35,573 bases of DNA. Source: Pseudoduganella buxea (GTDB lineage Bacteria > Pseudomonadota > Gammaproteobacteria > Burkholderiales > Burkholderiaceae_D). Under the pieces are notes generated by a model. That model did not search any database, had not been told where the DNA came from, and worked only from the letters and a program-made list of their open reading frames with translations. Of the stretch, positions 31,884 through 35,573 are shown one piece after another (position 1 is the first letter of the stretch; each line of letters starts with the position of its first letter). Made by a program: the position numbers and the translations under genes. The stretch covers positions 1 through 35,573 of the forward strand of contig NZ_WNKZ01000071.1 of assembly GCF_009720835.1 (NCBI RefSeq), read 5' to 3'.

Positions 31884-32492
31884 ATGAAGCTCCACTACCA
31901 TCCCATTTCCGGCCATGCCCACCGCGTGCATGCCTTCCTGTCCCTGCTGGACCTCGACTTCGAACTGGTGCAGGTCGACCTGGCACGGGGCGAACACAAG
32001 TCGCCGGCATTCCTGGCCATCAATCCCTTCGGCCAGGTGCCCGTGCTGGAGGACGACGGCCACGTCATCGCCGATTCGAACGCCATCCTGGTCTACGTTG
32101 CGCGCCGCCACGGGCCGCAGTGGCTGCCCACGGACCCGCTGCTGGAAGCGGCCGTGCAGCGCTGGCTGTCGGTGGCGGCGGGCGACGTGGCCTTCGGCAT
32201 GGCCGCCGCCCGCATCGTGCAGCTGTTCGGTCGGCCGGACGACATGGCGCCGCTGGTGGCGCGGGGCCAGCGCACCCTGGCGCTGATGGACGCCGCATTG
32301 ACGGGACGCGAGTGGCTTGCCACGCCGGAGCCCAGCATCGCCGACATTTCCCTGTACAGCTACGCCGCCCGCGCACCCGAAGGCTACATCGACCTTGCGC
32401 CGTATCCGGCAGTGCGGGCCTGGCTGGCGCGCATCGAGGCCTTGCCCGGCTTCGTGCCGTTCGTGCAGACGCCCGTCGGCCTGGCGGCGTAG
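31884..32492 (+). CDS. Glutathione S-transferase
   Basis: A 202-residue cytosolic GST. The N-terminal thioredoxin-like domain has SGHAHRVHAFLSLLDLDFELVQVDL, the cis-proline loop NPFGQVPVLEDDG and the glutathione-binding ADSNAILVYV. The helical C-terminal domain carries the folding motif PSIADISLYSY. It probably conjugates or reduces small electrophiles; the substrate is unknown. A GAGGAAG ribosome site (31873) precedes the start. The next gene begins six bases after its stop, so the two are likely cotranscribed. Confidence 0.88.
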   Translation: MKLHYHPISGHAHRVHAFLSLLDLDFELVQVDLARGEHKSPAFLAINPFGQVPVLEDDGHVIADSNAILVYVARRHGPQWLPTDPLLEAAVQRWLSVAAGDVAFGMAAARIVQLFGRPDDMAPLVARGQRTLALMDAALTGREWLATPEPSIADISLYSYAARAPEGYIDLAPYPAVRAWLARIEALPGFVPFVQTPVGLAA

Positions 32493-32498
32493 GCCATC

Positions 32499-33398
32499 AT
32501 GGATACGCGCCAGGACTCGCCGTGGCACGACGGCGAACGGGCCATCCAGCGCAGCATCGGCGCGCAGGAGCGGATGGAGGAAATCGGCCGCAAGGTGGTG
32601 CGACCTTACATGCCGGACCAGCACCGCGACTTTTTCGCCCAGCTGCCTTTCGTTGTGCTGGGCACCGTCGACGATTCCGGCGCGCCCTGGGCCACCTTGC
32701 GCACCGGCGCGCCGGGCTTCATGACGTCGCCGGAGTCGGGTACCTTGCGCCTGGCGCTGCCTGCTGTGCCAAGCGATCCGGCCGAGGCGGGCCTGGACGA
32801 CGGCGCCGCGGTGGGCCTGCTGGGCATCGAACTGCATACGCGCCGGCGCAACCGCGTCAACGGCAATTTGCGGCGCATGGCGCCGGGCGCGTACTCGCTG
32901 ACAGTGGGCGAATCCTTCGGCAACTGCCCGCAATACATCCACTTGCGCGATTTTGAATGGGTGGAGGAAGCGCCCGGCGCCGTCACGGAGCTGGCCGCGC
33001 TGGACGACCGGGCGCTGGCGCTGATCGCGCACGCCGGCACGTTCTTCGTGGCCAGCCATGCCGACGGCGCGGCCGGCCGCAAGGTCGACGTGTCGCACCG
33101 GGGCGGCCCGGCCGGCTTCGTCCAGGTGGGCGCCGATGGCGTGCTGACGGTACCCGATTACGCCGGCAACCGCTTCTTCAATACCTTGGGCAATATGCTG
33201 CTGAACGGCCGCGCGGGGCTGCTGTTCGTCGATTTCGAGCACGGCCACCTGCTGCAGATGACAGGGGAGGTCGAGGTCGTGCTCGATGGCGCCGCGGCCG
33301 CCGGCCTGGCTGGCGCGGAGCGGCTGTGGCGCTTCCGGCCGCGCCGCATCGTGTGGCGCGAAAAGGCCATTGCGCTGCGCTGGTGCCGGCGCGGCTGA
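32499..33398 (+). CDS. Pyridoxamine 5'-phosphate oxidase-like flavin protein
   Basis: A 299-residue protein of the PNPOx-like split-barrel group, which bind FMN, F420 or heme. The barrel strands LPFVVLGTVDDSGAPWATLRTG (about 50-72), HAGTFFVASH (about 180) and FNTLGNMLLNGRAGLLFVDFEHGHLLQMTGEVEV (about 225-260) suggest a duplicated barrel within one chain. The N-terminal segment SPWHDGERAIQRSIG is typical of the group annotated next to GST or ferredoxin genes. Function is unknown; a redox or detoxification role together with the GST is possible. Confidence 0.8.
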   Translation: MDTRQDSPWHDGERAIQRSIGAQERMEEIGRKVVRPYMPDQHRDFFAQLPFVVLGTVDDSGAPWATLRTGAPGFMTSPESGTLRLALPAVPSDPAEAGLDDGAAVGLLGIELHTRRRNRVNGNLRRMAPGAYSLTVGESFGNCPQYIHLRDFEWVEEAPGAVTELAALDDRALALIAHAGTFFVASHADGAAGRKVDVSHRGGPAGFVQVGADGVLTVPDYAGNRFFNTLGNMLLNGRAGLLFVDFEHGHLLQMTGEVEVVLDGAAAAGLAGAERLWRFRPRRIVWREKAIALRWCRRG

Positions 33399-33407
33399 AC
33401 GGCGGTG

Positions 33408-33908
33408 TCAAGCTGCGTCGGCCTTCGGTTCCAGTTCGCGCATGACGAGGTGGCGCAGGGTCGACAGCATGGCCAGGTCGATCGTGGCCGGGTCGCGCGG
33501 CACCGTGTCGATGATGCACAGGCTGCCCAGGGCATAGCCGGTGGAGAGCACCAGCGGCGCGCCCGCGTAGAAGCGGATATGGGGGTAGCCCGTTACCAGC
33601 GGGTTGTCGTGGAAGCGGACGTCCAGGTGTGCGTCGGGCACTACCATGATCTCGCTGCGCAGGATGGTGTGCCCGCAGAACGAGATGTCGCGGCTGGTCT
33701 GGCAGGTCGTGCCCAGGCCGATATTGGCCTTGAACCACTGGCGGTCCGTGTCCAGCAGCGTGATGAGGGCAATGGGCACCTTGAACTCGCGGGCGGCGAA
33801 TTCGACGATCTGGTTGAAGCGTTCTTCCGGCGGCGTATCCAGGATCAGCAGGGACTGCAATGCGGCGAGCCGCTGGCCTTCGTTGTCTGGGCGCGAGGGT
33901 GTGATCAT
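33408..33908 (-). CDS. Stand-alone GAF-domain protein
   Basis: A 166-residue protein on the minus strand, made almost entirely of one GAF domain. The motifs LDTPPEERFNQIVEFAAREFKVPIALITLLD, RQWFKANIGL, FCGHTIL, PHIRFYAGAPLV and GYALGSLCIID are those of the sensor domains usually found in front of histidine kinases or diguanylate cyclases. Here no output domain follows, so it may sense a small ligand in trans or be a remnant. It converges with the preceding gene (nine bases between stops). The 173 bases on its other side, up to 34082, hold no feature I can name with confidence. Confidence 0.82.
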   Translation of the reverse strand: MITPSRPDNEGQRLAALQSLLILDTPPEERFNQIVEFAAREFKVPIALITLLDTDRQWFKANIGLGTTCQTSRDISFCGHTILRSEIMVVPDAHLDVRFHDNPLVTGYPHIRFYAGAPLVLSTGYALGSLCIIDTVPRDPATIDLAMLSTLRHLVMRELEPKADAA

Positions 33909-34081
33909 GATGGCGTGGGGCGGCGGACACCGCGGTATTTATCCAGGATGACGCTACTTTACTCCAGGAAATGCGTGTCGCCAAGAAGGGGGGCGGACGA
34001 CCCGCGCGCCTGCACTTTTTTGCTCCGCTCCCATTGGATTTCTGGCAAGATGCGCCGCAGATGAACTGTGCGGAGACGAGG

Positions 34082-35573
34082 ATGCAAAACGGAGGGCGGC
34101 CGCGTTCGACCCGGCACTGGGCCAAGCGCACCGGATGGGCCCTGCTGGCGCTGCTGTTGATGGCCTGGCTGACCGTCTGGTTCTTCCTGCGCGGCAGCCT
34201 GCCGGAACTGGATGGCCGGCGTGCCGTGGCCGGGCTGCATGCCGGTGTGACCGTCAAGCGCGACGCGGGCGGCGTGCCGTCCATCGCCGGCAGTCATCGC
34301 CTCGACGTGGCCTATGCCACCGGTTTCGTCCACGCCCAGGACCGCTTCTTCCAGATGGACCTGCTGCGCCGCGTGGCGGCCGGCGAACTGGCCGAACTGT
34401 TCGGCGCCAAGGCCCTGCCGACAGACCGCCAGCACCGCCTGCACCGCTTCCGCGCGCGCGCCGCCGCCGCCTACCACCAGTTGCCGGCCGCCGACCGCGA
34501 ACTGCTGGAGCGCTACACGGCCGGCGTCAACGAAGGCCTGAACGCGCTGGGCACGCGTCCCTTCGAATATGGCCTGTTGCGCATGAAACCGCGGCCCTGG
34601 TCGGCGCACGATTCGTTGCTGGCGCTGTACGCGATGTACCTGGACCTGCAGGGCAATTCCACGGGGCGCGAGCTGTCGCGCGGCTGGATGCGCGAACATG
34701 CCGACGCGGCCCAACTGGCTTTCCTGATGCCCCCGGCCAGCCGCTGGGATGCGCCGCTCGATGCGGCCGACGCGCCCGTGCCCGAGGTGCCGGTGCCGGC
34801 GCGGGCGCCGTCGTGGTGGGGCCAGCCCGGCCCGCGCGACGCCGCGCTGCTGGCGGCGGACGACTTCCGCTCGGCCATTGGTAGCAACAACTGGGCCATC
34901 GCCGGCAGCCGCAGCAAGGGCGGCGGCGCCATCGTGGCCGACGACATGCACCTGGGGATCAAGCTGCCCAATACGTGGTATCGCGCGCTGCTGCAGGTGC
35001 CGGACCGCAGCGGCAGCACGCGGCGGCTGGTCGGCGTGACCTTGCCGGGCACCCCCTTCATCATCGTCGGCACCAACGGCCACGTGGCGTGGGCCTTCAC
35101 CAACAGCTACGGCGACTACCAGGACCTGGTGACTGCGTCCTTCGACCCGGTCCGCCCGGGCCAGGTGCAGTTGAACGGGCGCTGGGAAACGGTGACGGAG
35201 CATGCCGAAACCATTCTCGTGAAAGGGGCGCTGGCCGAAACGCTGACGGTACGCGACACGTCGCTGGGGCCCTTGCTGAAGGCGGGCGGGCGCACTTTTG
35301 CCGTGCACTGGATCGCCCACGAAAGCGCGCTGGTGAACGTCAACCTGCGCCGGCTGGAGGGCGCCAGCACACTGGACGAGGCGCTGGCCATCGCCAACAC
35401 GGCCGGCATTCCGGCGCAGAACTTCGTCGCCGGCGATGCCGCCGGCAATATCGGCTGGACCATCGCCGGCCCGCTGCCGCGCCGTGCGCAGGGACCGGGC
35501 GCGCCCGATGCCACCTTCCCGCTGGCCGGCGGCGCACCGTCGTGGCAGGGCACGCTGGCGCCGGCCGAGTACC
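34082..35573 (+). CDS. Penicillin acylase family protein, 5' part
   Basis: An Ntn-hydrolase precursor cut by the window edge; 497 codons are visible. A membrane or signal segment (WALLALLLMAWLTVWFFL, about 19-36) is followed by the alpha-subunit region (VPSIAGSHRLDVAYATGFVHAQDRFFQMDLLRRVAAGELAELFG) and the maturation site, where Ser268 in GSNNWAIAGSRS would become the N-terminal nucleophile of the beta subunit after self-cleavage. Further family blocks are DDMHLGIKLPNTWY and GTPFIIVGTNGHVAWAFTNSYGDYQD. Such enzymes hydrolyse amides, including acyl-homoserine lactones and beta-lactams; the natural substrate here is unknown. Confidence 0.9.
   Translation, partial: MQNGGRPRSTRHWAKRTGWALLALLLMAWLTVWFFLRGSLPELDGRRAVAGLHAGVTVKRDAGGVPSIAGSHRLDVAYATGFVHAQDRFFQMDLLRRVAAGELAELFGAKALPTDRQHRLHRFRARAAAAYHQLPAADRELLERYTAGVNEGLNALGTRPFEYGLLRMKPRPWSAHDSLLALYAMYLDLQGNSTGRELSRGWMREHADAAQLAFLMPPASRWDAPLDAADAPVPEVPVPARAPSWWGQPGPRDAALLAADDFRSAIGSNNWAIAGSRSKGGGAIVADDMHLGIKLPNTWYRALLQVPDRSGSTRRLVGVTLPGTPFIIVGTNGHVAWAFTNSYGDYQDLVTASFDPVRPGQVQLNGRWETVTEHAETILVKGALAETLTVRDTSLGPLLKAGGRTFAVHWIAHESALVNVNLRRLEGASTLDEALAIANTAGIPAQNFVAGDAAGNIGWTIAGPLPRRAQGPGAPDATFPLAGGAPSWQGTLAPAEY

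Noticed and set aside
33959..35320. Minus-strand open frame opposite the penicillin acylase gene
   Set aside because: The + strand frame shows the GSNNW maturation site and family blocks; the minus frame shows none.

Overview
The window is GC-rich, densely coding DNA, with 24 of its 25 genes on the + strand. Gene content (TonB-dependent receptor without a SusD partner, DUF3422 protein, GguC-type FAH protein) and the short GGGGTCAGACCCC-type palindromes suggest a betaproteobacterium of the Oxalobacteraceae (Massilia / Duganella / Pseudoduganella type). That placement is inference from gene style; no rRNA or tRNA is present to confirm it.

About 1-29.2 kb is an L-arabinan / L-arabinofuranoside utilisation locus. 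(1) 0.9-8.3 kb: a TonB-dependent outer-membrane receptor, a GPH-type sugar symporter, a cytoplasmic GH43 exo-arabinofuranosidase, an aldose 1-epimerase and a secreted GH43 paralogue. (2) 8.4-20 kb: a non-phosphorylative L-arabinose pathway (arabonate dehydratase, FAH/GguC-type protein, alpha-ketoglutaric semialdehyde dehydrogenase, SDR sugar dehydrogenase) followed by exported hydrolases: GH97, GH51 and two endo-arabinanases of GH43, one a lipoprotein. (3) 20.2-22.5 kb: a GH127 beta-L-arabinofuranosidase. (4) 22.5-28.2 kb: a YtfQ-YtfR-YtfT-YjfF furanose ABC importer with a further exported GH43 as last gene. (5) 28.3-29.2 kb: a LysR-type regulator resembling GbpR.

The model that follows: endo-arabinanases cut arabinan at or near the surface; the TonB receptor brings oligosaccharides into the periplasm; GH51, GH43, GH127 and GH97 trim them; oligosaccharides enter by the GPH symporter and furanose monomers by the ABC importer; arabinose is oxidised through arabonate to alpha-ketoglutarate. 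No lactonase gene is visible.

The strongest non-coding signal is a promoter design repeated three times, before the receptor, the arabonate dehydratase and the ABC importer. Each copy has a YGATA-N10-TATCG dyad, exactly 18 bp, a TTGGAW -35 element, exactly 18 bp, and a TAnnAT -10 element. The dyad centre falls near -65, where LysR-type activators bind, and the only regulator in the locus is the LysR-type gene at its end. This looks like a three-operon arabinan regulon.

The first 870 bases carry the 3' part of a P-loop ATPase / regulator-type gene that stops abruptly. From 29.3 kb on there are ordinary genes: DUF3422 membrane protein, phytase-like lipoprotein, glutathione S-transferase, pyridoxamine-phosphate-oxidase-like protein, a GAF-domain protein on the minus strand and the start of a penicillin acylase. 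No intergenic stretch exceeds 300 bases. I saw no RNA genes, CRISPR arrays or transposases.
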